This document shows positions 30,532-42,056 of a stretch of DNA of 64,000 nucleotides, piece by piece. The first letter of the stretch is position 1; the number at the start of each line of letters is the position of its first letter. The translations under genes and the position numbers were made by a program. Under the pieces are notes generated by a model. It saw only the letters and a program-made list of their open reading frames with translations. It did no database searches and was not told the DNA's origin. Source of the stretch: Isochrysis galbana (Eukaryota; Haptophyta; Isochrysidales; Isochrysidaceae). The stretch lies in NCBI GenBank assembly GCA_018136815.1, contig CM030933.1:2239344-2303343 (forward strand), read 5' to 3'.

Positions 30532-31486
30532 TGGAGTGAAGTGTTGAAATCTATCTGAGCATTAGTACCACTACTCTCACTAGCCCGGTACTAACACGAC
30601 AGCCCTCAGCGCACCTGCCCGTACACCTTGGCGCGTGCTGTTGTCACAAATACATACTCCTATGCACCCTTCCACATCTCCCCCCTCGCAGGCCCCCGGC
30701 TCCCATTCTAACTCCCCACAAGTTACAATGAGGGAAAACCCATTGAGGCGGTCCGGTCGACGCCGGCCGACTCTCCGGGAAAAAGCACCGGGGGGGGGGG
30801 AGGAACCTCTCGTCAAAAAAGGAGAACGGCCCTTACAGCTCGCGCCGCGAGCGGTCCTCGAAGAAATAAATGACTGCGCCCCCCGATATCTGCCACAGGG
30901 ACGTCTTGAGCCACTCCCTTCTTCTCGCCTCTCCTGTCGCCAGCCGCCCCCCTTCGCCCGTTTGCTAACGCAAACGGGGCTCGTTTCTCACCACACTCCA
31001 TCGGGGGGGTTGCAAATCCCCCCCTCTCCCTCGTTCCATTCTCTTCCGCCCCGGTCCCTGCGGCGCGTCGCCATGCGGCGCGCCATGGCCTGCTCTCAGA
31101 GGTCCTTCAGGGGCGCCCAGAGGGCCAGCAGGGCCAGCTCAGGGGGCAGTGGAGGCTGGGGCTCAGCCCCTGGCCCCCCCTGCCTCTCCCTCGCTCGCCT
31201 CGCTGGCCTTGGGTGCCGCCCTGAGGCCCCTGTCTGCCTGGCGACCAGGGATGGGGGGGGGAGTCAGTACGAGAGCAGGCCCATGCGGGCCTGGGAGTGC
31301 GGCTCGCGGCCCGCGCCCACTAGGGGTCTGGGCTGATTTGATGAGTGCCCTGCCCCTGCCAGAGGGCAGGGGCTGGGGTTGAATGTACGGGCCCACCCCG
31401 GGGGGTGTCCGCGATGGAAAGAGGGGGGCGCGAGGCCCCCATTGACCCCCACTTATAAAAGTAGGTTGTGGAGTGAAGTGTTGAAA
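30532..31486 (-). mobile_element. Full-length 0.92-kb non-autonomous retroelement with 18-bp TSD, family B
   Basis: TGGAGTGAAGTGTTGAAA occurs at 30532-30549 and 31469-31486, exactly bracketing 30550-31468. Read on the - strand, the element begins AACCTACTTTTATAAGTGGGGG (terminal hairpin), then GTCAATGGGG, and ends GTACTAATGCTCAGATAGA. It is an inverted near-full-length copy of 40785-41711. It is inserted in one unit of a local tandem repeat (30440-31770). Confidence 0.9.
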
Positions 31487-31780
31487 GAGGGCCCAAGGCA
31501 GGGCACTGAGTTGTAGGCACTTGTGACCCACAAGCGTGGGGTGAAAACGGGAAGTGTATCAACATGTGTCTTGAATTGAAAGTTTTGGTGCTTTGAACAG
31601 AGGGCGGGGGGGTTCGTGCTGTTTGGGTTGGTTGAAGTGTGAAGGGGGAGTGGGAGAGGGAGTCTAGTGTTGAAAGAGGGCCCAAGGCAGGGCACTGAGT
31701 GATTGGTACTAGTGGCCCACAAGAGTGGGGTGAAGACGAGAATTGTGTCAACAAGTTGGAAAACAGAGGCATGGGGTGCT
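31470..31780 (+). repeat. Imperfect ~195-bp tandem repeats hit by the element
   Basis: GTGTTGAAAGAGGGCCCAAGG occurs at about 31477 and 31671, and a third relative with TTTTGGTGTTTGAAACCGAGG lies at 30450-30549, on the other side of the inserted element. The array was therefore continuous before the insertion. Confidence 0.7.
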
Positions 31781-31929
31781 CTCCGTATGGGGTTGATGGT
31801 TGTTTGTGAAGTGCCCTCCCATGTTGGGTGCACTGATGGTAGAGGTTTCCACCATGGGGAGGGCAGCTGAGCTACCCTCCCACATGAGGTGCTCTTGGGG
31901 TGGGAAGGTTTCCCACTGTAGGAGGGGGC

Positions 31930-32175
31930 CTCAAAGTTCAAAGACCCCCTGCATGATGCGCAGACTGCGCAGAGCCATGGTGGCAACCTGTTCGGTGCCA
32001 GTGCTCGCCACCCCGCGCGCTTGCGCGGGTGTGGTTTGGATGGGTTGGATGGGCTCTGAGAGGGCTTTCTGACGAGCCGCCTCGGGCGGCGTGGGGCGTC
32101 CCAGGTGGGGCGCGGTGGCGAGGGTCGCCTGGGGCTCGGGAGCGGTCGCGGCACGCTCCATAGTTCAAAGTATAA
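31930..32175 (-). mobile_element. LINE 5' fragment (MERA start)
   Basis: ATG at 32161 (- strand) opens MERAATAPEPQATLATAPHL and stays open for 76 codons. The preceding ACTATTGTTATACTTTGAAC is where the hairpin stands in other copies, but its stem is decayed. The remaining sequence to ~31800 is Pro/Ser-rich and not assignable. Confidence 0.55.
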
Positions 32176-32438
32176 CAATAGTTGATATTTGGGATCACTA
32201 ATAGGAGCGCGAGTCCCCGACACGCTAGCCTACCTCAAAACGCTCGGTGAGGGCGAGTACGCCACTATCCTAGGAAGTCGCGTTCCGTCAAAAGAGGGCC
32301 AGGTGATTTTTTTGTCATCCATATGTGCTATGTGCTTGTTTTCTTTTTAGGTAGCCACAATAATATTATTATTACGACGATGAGTACAAAGCTAATCACG
32401 CTCCCCCCCCCCCTCTCAACACACGCGGTAACCCCCAG

Positions 32439-33578
32439 CTACGCGGGCTGAGTTTTCATCTTCTTCGGGTCGAGGTAGTTGAGGATCCATTTGGCTCTTA
32501 GCGCTTTCACGTGGTTGGGCCAATCAATGAGTCCAAGCCCCAGTGCTGGGCCGTTTGGCTCTTCCCCTTCAATCGGTGCTTCTGGATGTTTGATCCATTG
32601 GATCTTGCGCTCCGTCTTCCGGTTCGTCCATAGTATGAGGTCTACTTGTTTTCTCAGGTGCTGGCGGTGGAACCAGTTTGGCGGCACTAAAGTTTGTAGC
32701 CAGTATCGGGGGATCGAGTATATAATATATAAGAAAGTTTGCGACTTTCGTTTTGCCGTGAATCGAAAGCGTACTTGCGACGGGCGCATATGCTGTCGTC
32801 CTTTTCGCTATTTTATCTGCGAGTTTTCTCCAGAAAGTGTTGATCGCTTTTTGGTCATGAGTGTAGCGTGGGACATGTAGTGCTGATCGGGAGGTTCCTC
32901 TCGGCCTCAGTGTGTGGATCGACGCTTTTGCGTCCAGTGCGTCCCTCTTGCTTGCGAATGGACCCCATTCCGGGGTCAGTGCTGAGATTGTCTTTGCGTG
33001 AGTGGTGTGATGTATTGCCCCAAGCCCTGTCGCCAGGGCTCTGCTGACCGTTCGTCCCCTCGCACGCGGCGGGGGAGGGTCTGGACGTTCTTCTCTGTAT
33101 CGTTCTTCAGGGTCACCTCTGGTGATGTTGAGCCTCTGCAGGTTCCTGGTGCAGGGATTTCTGCCCCATGCTGATAGACCCTTTGGGGGGTGAGTGGTGT
33201 TGTCTGGCCTGGCCTGTGCCTCGTGCATGCGCACGAGGTCAGTGCCGTGGCGATGTAGGGGCCCAGCCTTGCGGCTTTCCCTATGGGATGCGGCGTTGTG
33301 CCGACTTGAGTCACTGGGTGGGTGGCCTTTGGTGGCTGGAGGGAGGAGTAGTGGGTGTTGTTGGCCTTGCTGGCCATGCTGGCCATGCTGATGCGTGCCT
33401 GTCAGGTGGTGGCCCGGGGCGCGCCTCGAGCGCACCTTGGTCGGAGTGGCGCCCTCTCGTGGGCGCTTCGGGTGCGACGCGTCGGGCATGGCCCGATCGT
33501 CCGTCGCGGCGGGGTGGGCGGCAGGAGAGGAGGGGAGCGGCGCGCGCTCCATGACCCTATCTTTTTAAAGATAGTTGC
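32439..33578 (-). mobile_element. LINE copy: 5' end fused to RT C-terminal/linker region
   Basis: Hairpin CTATCT-TTAAAA-AGATAG (33557-33574), GGTC, ATG 33552. The ORF (MERAPLPSSPAAHP...HPKRPREGATPTK) runs 327 codons. Near its C terminus it acquires sequence like the RT thumb/linker (INTFWRKLADKIAKRTT, KTKVANFLIYYIL), and the shifted frame 32789-32439 continues RYWLQTLVPPNWFHRQHLRKQVDLILW and GLGLIDWPNHVKALRAKWIL, typical of the post-RT region of LINEs. The zinc-finger, endonuclease and RT core are missing, and frameshifts show it is dead. Confidence 0.75.
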
Positions 33579-34480
33579 GGACTGTAGGTAAGCGGACTAA
33601 ATGCCATAGGCGATAGGCGGACCGGCTGCTACATGCGCGGCCCTGCCACCCTACCCAAGCCCCAAGCCCCCCCCCCCCCGGGGGGGTGTTTCGGTGTTTC
33701 TTAGGCGGGGTTTCTTAGCTGGGGGTCGAGCCTCAGGCTCGACCCCCAGTTTCTTAGCGAGTCGGCGGCCAAAATCATGTTAAGCTTTCTTAATGGTAGG
33801 GTTTCTTAATGGTGCACCCATACTGTATCATGGTAGACCGACATTGACTGAAGTGTAGTGAGTAGTGATTGATAGAAGCGTAGAGACGCCGTAAACGTAT
33901 AGACATAAGAACGAAGATCGACCATGTACCATCGCGGTTATAACGGTAGAGCGGACATAGCGAACTAGCCTACAGAGGCTCGCGAATGCGACAAAGCGAC
34001 AATGCGACACCCCCCGACTTAGATCCTCAGATGTTTTTTTTTCAACCCCCCCCCCCCCCCCCCCTTTCCAACCGGCCTCCCCCCCCCGCCACGACGCCGC
34101 CGTCCCTCCTGTCGGTTTCCCTCCCCCCCCCCCTCTCGAGAGCTACATACTTTATTATAAAATATTGTAGAGAGAGCTGATCTGGGCTTTCCCCTCTTTC
34201 CCCTCTTTTACCTCTCCGCGCCCCCCTCCCCCCTCCCCTCTTCTCTCTTCCCCCTCCCCTCTTCTCCCTCCCCCCCCCGCGCGCGCCTCGCGCGAGCGCC
34301 TCCATCCCCTTCCCTCCCCTCCCCGCCCGCTCGCTCCCCACCCTCTCTCTCTCCTCTCTCCCCCCACCCTGCCCTGCCCTGCCAGTCTCCTAGCGTCAGA
34401 CTCTCTCCCACGCGACCCCTCACCCCCACACCCGACCTTTCTCCTGCCATCTCCGCCCCGCCTTTCGGCAGGAGGGCAGC
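33579..34480. other. Spacer and C/T-rich leader of the SUMO ligase gene
   Basis: 33715-33760 contains an inverted repeat (GGGGGTCGAGCCTCAGGCTCGACCCCC) flanked by GTTTCTTAGC repeats. 34030-34440 is C/T-rich with homopolymers and serves as the leader of the gene at 34484. No gene. Confidence 0.5.
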
Positions 34481-34483
34481 GTG

Positions 34484-36487
34484 ATGGCTACTCCTGACGG
34501 CTCTCATGTGGCGTGGCAGCTTCACCAGGACTTGCACAAGCTGAGGATTGATCAGCTCAAGGTCGGTCTGAAGCAGTGTGGACTCGCCGTCTCCGGCCGC
34601 AAGTCAGATCTCGTCCAGAGGATCATGAACTTCTACGACAATCCCAGCCCGTCGAATAGGGAGTTGGTCAACCGCTGGCTCTATGCCTCCGGTGCGTCGG
34701 AGCGGCAGACGCAGAGCACGGCAAGATCTGCGCAGCCGTCATCTTCCGCAGCTCACTCCATGGCATCAACGTTGAGAGGAGCTCCAACCGCTAAGGCTGT
34801 CCAGCAGGTGCGTGCGGACAGCTCGCTCTTCCCCATATACGACGCTCTTCGGCCGCACCTATCCACTGTCGGCATCCCCCTTTGCTCAGGATGACTACCA
34901 GTTCCTGGCAGATTTGGCCAGCGAAGTGGGCTTGCCTTGCTTCCCCAGCAGAACTTCTGGCGACTCGCGCGTCAATCTGTGGACTTCCGCCTGTCTCTGC
35001 GGGACTGGGACAGCTCTGCCTGGGCAGATCCTTATTGCTTGCGAGGAGTGCAAGAAGAGTTGGCACCTACGATGCATGGGCCTGCCCTCCAGCATAGCCA
35101 TCGCATACCGATGCCCTCTTTGCCGAGCCCGCAACTTCGACCCCTTCCTCATCCATTTTCCGAGGGATTTGCGCTGCGATTTTCTCCTCATCGCAGGGCA
35201 GCCGATGCAGGCCGTCCAACCATCGTCGACTGGATTGCTCGCATGCGCACTTATTGGCGCCCAAAGAAAGCAAGCCTGCTTGGACGTGACCCTAACGCGC
35301 GAGCAACTTGCTATGCTCCACTACAACCCCAACGGCTCTGATGAGCAACCATACGTTTTGCGGGTGTCATCATTCTTGGGGTCGCCGCGAAAGAAGCTAC
35401 ACAACCACCGATGGCCACTTCATGCAAATGCTGGCGTCAACACGCACACAGCTCAGGTCAGCCGCGAGGACTATGCCATGAGCTTCAGTTTTGGCCCCAT
35501 GGGGACCACCAGTCCGGCAGTACACATACACTTGCAAGCGGCAGTGGTCACAGCAAGGGTAGCATACTCGGCTGATATTCGCAAATTGTTGAGCTCACCC
35601 TTGGTGTAGCATGCAGACTCACACCTCCGCACTTCTTTTTTGCATGTAGTTGGCTCACCTGCCTCCTGTGTGGGACGGTCGGACAACCAACGACAGAAAT
35701 ATGGACTTGCCCTTGCAAGTTCCCGTGCATATGCTGCAGCAGGGTCAGAACCGTATTGTTTTTGTTGCCAGTGATCCTGAGCCGCACGTATTGGTAGCGG
35801 AGATCCTTGTGCGGCTCTCGGCAGAGCAAATCAAGCAGGAGGTAATCGCAAATAGGACGCTCCCCCTATCGGTGGCGAAAGCGCATGTACATGCGTCCTT
35901 CGACCGGATGGGCGTTCAGTCTGACTTTGGTGACGACGACGAAATTGAGGCGTCCTCCGTCCAACTGACGCTCCACTGTCCGCTCACCCGCATGCGCCTC
36001 GGAATACCAGCTCGAGGAGTTGGGTGCTCCCATATTGAGGCCTTCGACCTCGATGCGTTCTTGCAGGTCGGTACTACATTAGAGTAATGCCCTCGGCGTA
36101 GGCTCCTTCCATTTGCTCGCCTCGTTCGTGCGCGAATGTGTCTTTCGGCATTCCGTTGCAACTGGCTCAAGCCGCATCCCTCCCCTTTGTTGCCGCTTTC
36201 AGTGTCAACGTGCTGCTCGAAATCCTAGATGGGCGTGCCCGATTTGCTCGTCGGCCTGTAAGCCACCTTTCCTGCGCGTCTGCTCGTGGATGCAAGACAT
36301 CCTCTCTCGCACTGCAGCTGACGTGAGCCGCATTGTGGTAGATCCTCAGGGCGATTTCAGCCTTCTGCCTGAGGTATCTCAAACGCACAATTCCCAACGG
36401 AAACGGAGCAGTGGAGAAGCTTTCTCCTTGGACCTAGACGATTCCTCAGTGGGAGACAATGAGGATAATCCCATCTGTTTGGATTGA
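34484..36487 (+). CDS. SIZ1/PIAS-type SUMO E3 ligase (SAP, PHD, PINIT, SP-RING)
   Basis: Exons 34484-34807, 34890-35456, 35650-36066, 36203-36487 (introns 82, 193 and 136 bp, GT-AG, all phase 0) give 530 residues. Order: N-terminal SAP motif (LHKLRIDQLKVGLKQCGLAV then GRKSDLVQRI) for DNA binding; a C4HC3 PHD finger (CLCGTG...CEECKKSWHLRC...CPLC); a PINIT-like region; then an SP-RING split between exons 3 and 4 (LHCPLTRMRLGIPARGVGCSHIEAFDLDAF | CQRAARNPRWACPIC) that binds the E2 UBC9; and an acidic tail ending DNEDNPICLD that looks like a SUMO-interacting motif. The PHD finger puts it with plant SIZ1, not animal PIAS. SUMOylation of nuclear proteins is the expected role. Confidence 0.92.
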
Positions 36488-37828
36488 TTCCTCCTGTGCG
36501 CTTCGACGTGTGCCGCGCTTGGAGCTACGGCGCACTAGCCTCAGGAGAACCCGCGCCGCTCACAAACGTTGAACAGTCTGACCCTCTGCTTACAAGGAGC
36601 CTTCGTGTTCCAAACCGCGTACCCTTGGAATCCATGCCTAACACCCCGATGCATGGCTACGTCGAGTTTCGGTTTCCTCCCCATCGTTTCTCCTTCATTG
36701 TCGAACTCAGAATCAATCAACAATTAGTTAGTTCATCATGCCGCATTTGAAATCAAATTACACTTGTGCGTTTATTTGTGGCACAAGTGTGGCGTCGTTG
36801 CTATCACATTTTGCCTTCACATAGCTTTGGCCATGGCCACTCCTGCGGTGCGTGGGGCGAGGATGGGTCAGTATGGGTGTGTGCCACCCTCAAGACCCCG
36901 CGTGCCGCCTACCAGTGGCCAGTGGCCCCTCACACTCTCACACTGCTCGCGAGAGGTGAGGGCTCACCATGGCCCACCACCTCCAGGCCATTCTTGCTGG
37001 CGCCGGTCGCGAGCGCGATTACCCATCGCGGAAGCTCCGCGTTTCTCGTAGTCTTATAGTGATGTGCCCCTTATTCAATATTATTCAATACTCTGATTCC
37101 CTCCCGTGCGGCGTGGGCGTGGGCGACCGTGTCATTCTCCCATATAGACCGCGCCATTCTCATTCTCCCGTGCGCGGCAAGCGAGGGTGGTCACTCACCG
37201 ACGACATAGCCTTTCGTGGGGGGGAGGGGGTTCTTGGGGGGAGCGGGGGGGAGACAGTTGCCGGGGCAGGTGGGGGGACCCTGGGGAATCCTTGGACACA
37301 CAGGGCAGGTGGAGCAAACAGTGCGGTGGATAAAAGAGTGAGCTGCGGCCGGGCTAGAGATAGAGGCACTACACACTCACAACATACGGAAAGAAGATGA
37401 GCACCCCCGAGTCCACACACACTTCTCCCCCCCCCCCCCCCCCCCCCCGTTGCCCAACATAAGTGTCCGGGGACGGTGGAGGCGCTAAGGCGGAGGTGAA
37501 AATATGTGGACGTAGTAGGCAAACAAACAACCTTGGAGCTTGGCAGAACGTTGCTGAGCTCACCGCACAACAAGGAATCTTGACCGCTACTCGACATTAC
37601 AGGGGAAAAACTTCGCGGTGTAAAACCCGTCGCCCTTCCTGAACCCCCCCCATGAGGACGGCGAATGCTCTCACGAAGCAGCTGATGAAGTGGAATATCC
37701 ACATGGGGGAAACACTAGTCGCTATCTCGCCCTGTTTGCAGTATCGATATTGAAGCCGAGGCAAGAAGGACTCGCACGCGCACCGGCAAGAATGTCTACC
37801 TAGCACAGCGATATTGGATGTAGAACCA
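36488..37828. other. Spacer, nothing recognised
   Basis: Frames of 70-180 codons on both strands have no domain and no repeat partner. It contains C-runs at 37427-37448 and G/A-rich tracts at 37210-37290. 37550-37800 might contain exons on the - strand, but I cannot support any. Confidence 0.3.
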
Positions 37829-38533
37829 CTAAGACGTCGTACTCGACGATACGGGTGTTGTACTGTTGAAAAACGAATCCTCTTGCAATATAGCAAGAGA
37901 AGGACTATCAAGTGCCTCCTTTCCGAAGCTGACGTCGTCTGTGATTGCTTTGATCAGGTCGGCGAAAGAATCGAACTTGAGCTGAGGCCGGAGAAATGCG
38001 CATATCATGAGCTTCATCTCAGCGCCGTAGAAGTCACGGCCCTTGAAATCGTGGCACAGATACGCCTCCTATGATCAACAGTGCATAAGAAAGGCGTCAA
38101 AAGCGGGCTCATGGCAAGAAAGAATGAGTGCGTCTTGGGTCTACTCCTGTGAGTTCTGTTCGTCGCTCTTCGGCGAAGATCATATACCAAGAGCCTGACG
38201 AGTGTGCTCAGGAAATGGGTGGGGTCGACGCACAATGGTCCGCTGCTTCACGTCTGTATAGGTCGGATTCCACCCCATTGAGAGCACAGCCTTGTGAACG
38301 ACCCGTGCCTCAGCCGGGAGGGTGGGATCGTTGATGGCGGCCCAACCGACGTACACGCCCTCTGTCTCTGCATCGAACTTGGACTCGAACGCTGCGGGGT
38401 CCAGGTTGGCAGTGGGCCAGCCCAGCTGCTTCGAGCCACGCTGGAAGCCCACGACGACACGGCCGCACAGACGGTGCGGCCCAAAGGGCTCAACCACGCG
38501 CTGCAGCGTGATCGGCAGGGACGAGGAGGCCAT
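37829..38533 (-). CDS. Riboflavin kinase (flavokinase)
   Basis: Exon 1 38533-38234, intron 38233-38069 (165 bp, GTGCGT...CATAG), exon 2 38068-37829; 179 residues. Riboflavin kinase landmarks: GRVVVGFQRGSKQLGWPTANL (the G-x-x-x-G-R/K-x-L-G-x-P-T-A-N ATP/Mg motif), GVYVGWA, SMGWNPTYTDVK, then after the intron EAYLCHDFKGRDFYGAEMKL (catalytic Glu region) and FLRPQLKFDSFADLIKAI. The enzyme converts riboflavin to FMN. This is the monofunctional eukaryotic form, of typical length and without an FAD synthetase domain. The start MASSSLPITL is chosen because upstream in-frame codons contain no ATG. Confidence 0.93.
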
Positions 38534-40767
38534 CCGAGGAACAGGGTGGAGCGAACGCAACGAACGCAATGAGAGCACAGAGAGCACGGAGAACCGGGAG
38601 AGCAGGGAGAATCAGGAGAGGGGGGAGGGAGAGGCTGGAGACGCCTCGGCGCCGCCGCGAAAGCGTAGAGAGGCCACATTCCCTCGAGGTCTTTGTTGGA
38701 ACAGGAGGAGAACAGAGGGTTTCCGGAGGGGAAAAGAAGAGAAAGAGGAGTGACGGACACACAGAGGAGAAGAGAGAGAGGGAAGAGAAGAAATCAGGGA
38801 CCTCGTCAGAGGAATCGGGAGTTTCATGGAAGAAGGAAGACGGAAAAAAACTTCTTAGTAGTAAAATTCTCGCTACAGGCGCGGCCCTACGCGAGAGCAG
38901 AGGCTAGCTGCTAGCTAGCTAGAGCTTCACATCGAGCAACGTTTTTCATTAGAGGTTTTTTGCGGGGGTTCCACTTGGGTTTCACTGTTGTGGTTTCACT
39001 TGCTCGAGTCGCGGTGAAACCCGCAGAAAGCCAACTTTCACAAAAGACCTGCGGACCGCGACGGGTTTCACTGCGCCCCGCTCCAATTTCGCTGTTCTGG
39101 TCCGTCGCTCGATCTGTTGCGAGACCACATCCCTTCCTCTATGTTTCTGCTCTATCCCTGTAATTTCCTGTTCACGTTTTTCTGATGACTTTCCAATGGC
39201 TGACGTCTACCAGAATACAAGTTGTCTCGTTGTTACAGTGAGTGTGGTGAACCGACGTCCCCGCTCTCTTCCCGACCTCTCCCTGGGTCCCTGGGTTCCC
39301 GCGTGTTGCGACAGCGTGCGGCGATGCCAACCCGCCCCTTCACGGCGCGGGAGCTGGAGGACGCCGAGCTGGCGCTCGCGCTAGGGATCTAGGGGTGGGT
39401 AAAAACTTTTAGCCGAATTCGCCCAAACTTGTCGGCCAAACTTGCGTGATTCTTGTTGCTCACTGCCCAAACTTGTCGTCAAACTTGTGGCAATTTGTGG
39501 TGCCGCATGTACGTCCGCAGCACGTTTCCCTTGAGGAACACAAAAAAAAAACTCGCAACTAGCGATCGCGCGCAAGCGTCCGACGCCGACCTACCTGTAC
39601 CTCCACCTCTACCTACCTCGCACGTCATTATTAATTACAAATAGCAAATAGCGCCTCTTTGTACATGACTACATGACACAAACCACGCAAACACATGCAC
39701 ACTTATGAAGACTTCACTCCTCACTCCCTCGCTCCCGCCCGGTTGTTGTTGTTGTAACGCAACATCAGCGCGGCTTGAATCTGATCCCCTAGAGATTTCG
39801 CACGATCCGGACCAAACATTTTGGTCAGCAAGGAAAACACGCGCTCACACGAAGCTGAATTTGGAGTCATGCAGGGAACTGCTCACCCTTCCTCGTCTTC
39901 TCCCTATAGACGTGTGACGAAACTTGTTGTCTGCTTTTACGCGGTCGGTGCTCTTTGGTATGGACATACACCCATCAGATTTGCAGAGTCTACCTTGGTG
40001 CTGTGTGTGAGACGTGGATCGTGATTTCAACGAGATATCGCCCCTGTCCCAAATCGAGTGTCGAGTGAATGGAGTCAGACCACGTGTGTGTTTCAACATG
40101 TGAAGTGTCAAGTTGAGTCAAGTAACCTCCAGGTGACAACGAAAGGGATGGGGGTAATTGAACGCTTTTGGTCTGACCGAGCTTTTTTGTATTTGATGTT
40201 GCTATGTTGTTGGGCCTTGTGGGTTCAATGAACGTTCAATCTTTATGGGAGCTGAACCCGAATCGATAAGCGGCCTTTTGTTTTCAATTTTTACTTGGGA
40301 AGCTGAACCCGAATCGACACCTTCTAACAATTCTTGGAGGTGGGGAGTTAATTCCGAATTGACATAAGTTTTGATTATCATCACGACTCATATTGATGAT
40401 TGTTTTCACAGTGAATTTCTTGCTCAAGAGAGTGTGTCTCATATAAGCCAGTGTGAATGATTTATCAATCTCGCAAATTCTGTGTAAGGTGTCTTTAATG
40501 TCCGTATTGTGCTTGAAATTTAATGAATAAGAACTGACATTCGACAGTGTACGTCGAAAACTTTGGGTTGGACATGTTGGAGGTTGACCCCAACCGGCGG
40601 CGGCGGACTGATGTTGTCCAATGCTTCCGCCATAACCTGCATGGCAGATTTAGAATTGGCATATGGCGGAAAGAGAGGTGTTATACACTTTTTATAGTTC
40701 TCGTCCATCTTTCTTATGATCCATATTGCAATCGCTTGAGTACTACATCATCAGGCGACATTCCATT
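38534..40767. other. Spacer with short repeats, no complete gene seen
   Basis: 38570-38850 is purine-rich. 38950-39080 repeats GGTTTCAC and GTGAAACC words. 39415-39500 repeats CCAAACTTGTCG three to four times. 40235-40320 repeats GAGCTGAACCCGAATCGA twice. A short conserved coding fragment lies at 39324. Nothing else can be assigned. Confidence 0.35.
39324..39392 (+). pseudogene. Short repeated coding fragment, MPTRPFTARELEDAEL
   Basis: Second copy of the peptide at 12831-12712, here ending ALALGI and a stop after 22 codons. The conserved frame but unrelated flanks suggest the 5' end of a mobile-element gene. Confidence 0.4.
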
Positions 40768-41728
40768 TATAGACATGGTTGGGCCAACCTACTTTTATAA
40801 GTGGGGGTCAATGGGGGCCTCGCGCCCCCCTCTCTCCATCGCGGACACCCCCCGGGGTGGGCCCGTACAATCAACCCCAGCCCCTGCCCTTTGGCAGGGG
40901 CTGGGCAATCAACACTCTGGCCCAGACCCCTAGTGGGCGCGGGCCGAGACTCGCACTCCCACGCCCAGCATGGGCCTGCCCTCGAGCTGACTCCCCCCCC
41001 TCCCCTGGTCGCCAGGCATACAGAGACCACTGGGAGGCTCCAATGGCCAGCGTGGCAAGCGTGGGAGAGGCAGGGGGGGCCAGGGGCTGAGCCCCAGCCT
41101 CCACTGCCCCCCGAGCTGCCCTTGCTGGCCCTCTGGGAGCCCCCAAAGGCCCTCTGAGAGCAGGCCGTGGCGCGCCATGATGGCGACGCGCCGCAGGGAG
41201 AGGGGCGGAGGAGAATGGAGAGAGGGAGAGGGGGGAATTTGCGCCCCCCCCGATGGAGTGCGGTAAGAAACGGGCCCCGTTTGCGTTAGCAAACGGGCGA
41301 AGGGGGGCGGCTGGCGACAGGAGGGGCGAGAAGAAGGGAGTGGCTCAAGACGTCCCTGTGGCAGGTATCGGGGGGCGCAGTCATTTATTTCTTCGAGGAC
41401 TGCTCGCGGCGCGAGCTGTAAGGGCCGTTCTGCTTCACGACGAGAGGTCCCTCCCCCCCCCCCCCCCGGTGTTTTTCCCCGGAGAGTCGGCCGGCGTCGA
41501 CCGGTCCGCCTCAATGGGTTTTCCCTCATTGTAACTTGTGGGGAGTTATAATGGGAGCCGGGGGTTTGCGAGGGGGGAGATTTGAAGGGATGCATATGTG
41601 TATGTGTCTGTGCCATCACTTCAAGGCGTGCGGGCAAGTGCGCTGAGGGGTGTCGTGATAGTACCGGGCTAGTGGGAGTAGTGGTACTAACGCTCAGTTG
41701 TTTTATTATTATATAGACATGGTTGGGC
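40768..41728 (+). mobile_element. Full-length 0.93-kb non-autonomous retroelement with 17-bp TSD, family B
   Basis: TATAGACATGGTTGGGC occurs at 40768-40784 and 41712-41728, exactly bracketing 40785-41711. The element starts with the hairpin CAACCTACTT-TTAT-AAGTGGG and GTCAATGGGG, passes a GC-rich body with no conserved frame, and ends in the family-B 3' block, GTACTAACGCTCAG plus a TTGTTTTATTATTATA tail. It is the inverted partner of 30550-31468. The precise 17-bp duplication implies recent insertion by a LINE enzyme acting in trans. Confidence 0.92.
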
Positions 41729-41819
41729 ACTGTGAGGTGGGTGCCTTTGCTCAAATACTAGAAGATTTTTTTTGTGCCGGGAGCGGCGCATCGCGTATTT
41801 CGTATTTGGAAAACGAGGG

Positions 41820-42045
41820 GTACCAAATGAAGGCAAACGACCTGCTTGAGCGTTTACTTATCATTACGTGGGCTCGCACACGCGCACACGCACACGCGCG
41901 CGCGCGCGCAGGCGGCATTAATTGGGTATTAACAGGTTGTGCCCCAAATGCTAAGTACCTACTTAGAGATAGTGCTCCACTGCTAAGTACCTACTTAAAG
42001 ATAGTGCCAAAGCGCTTGGTAGATAGCCAACTAAGTAACTAAGTA
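41820..42045. repeat. Tandem small hairpins and GC/CA microsatellite
   Basis: 41820-41843 matches the end of the 153-bp repeat at 20950. 41876-41912 is a (CACG/CGCG)n run. 41950-42045 holds CTAAG-TACCTA-CTTAG, then AGATAGTGC, CTAAG-TACCTA-CTTAA, AGATAGTGCC and CAACTAAGTAACTAAGTAG. These are the same stem words as the LINE 5' hairpins. AAGTTACCCAGCTA...CTACTTAGTTGGCTATCTACC (- strand here) recurs at 63480-63519. Confidence 0.6.
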
Positions 42046-42056
42046 GTTAGCTGGGT

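Noticed and set aside
30635-31336. 233-codon + strand frame
   Set aside because: Lies within a TSD-bounded non-coding element, and the inverted copy does not conserve the frame.
41876-41912. Z-DNA-forming (CACG/CGCG)n run as a regulatory element
   Set aside because: Simple microsatellite with no gene context to support a function.
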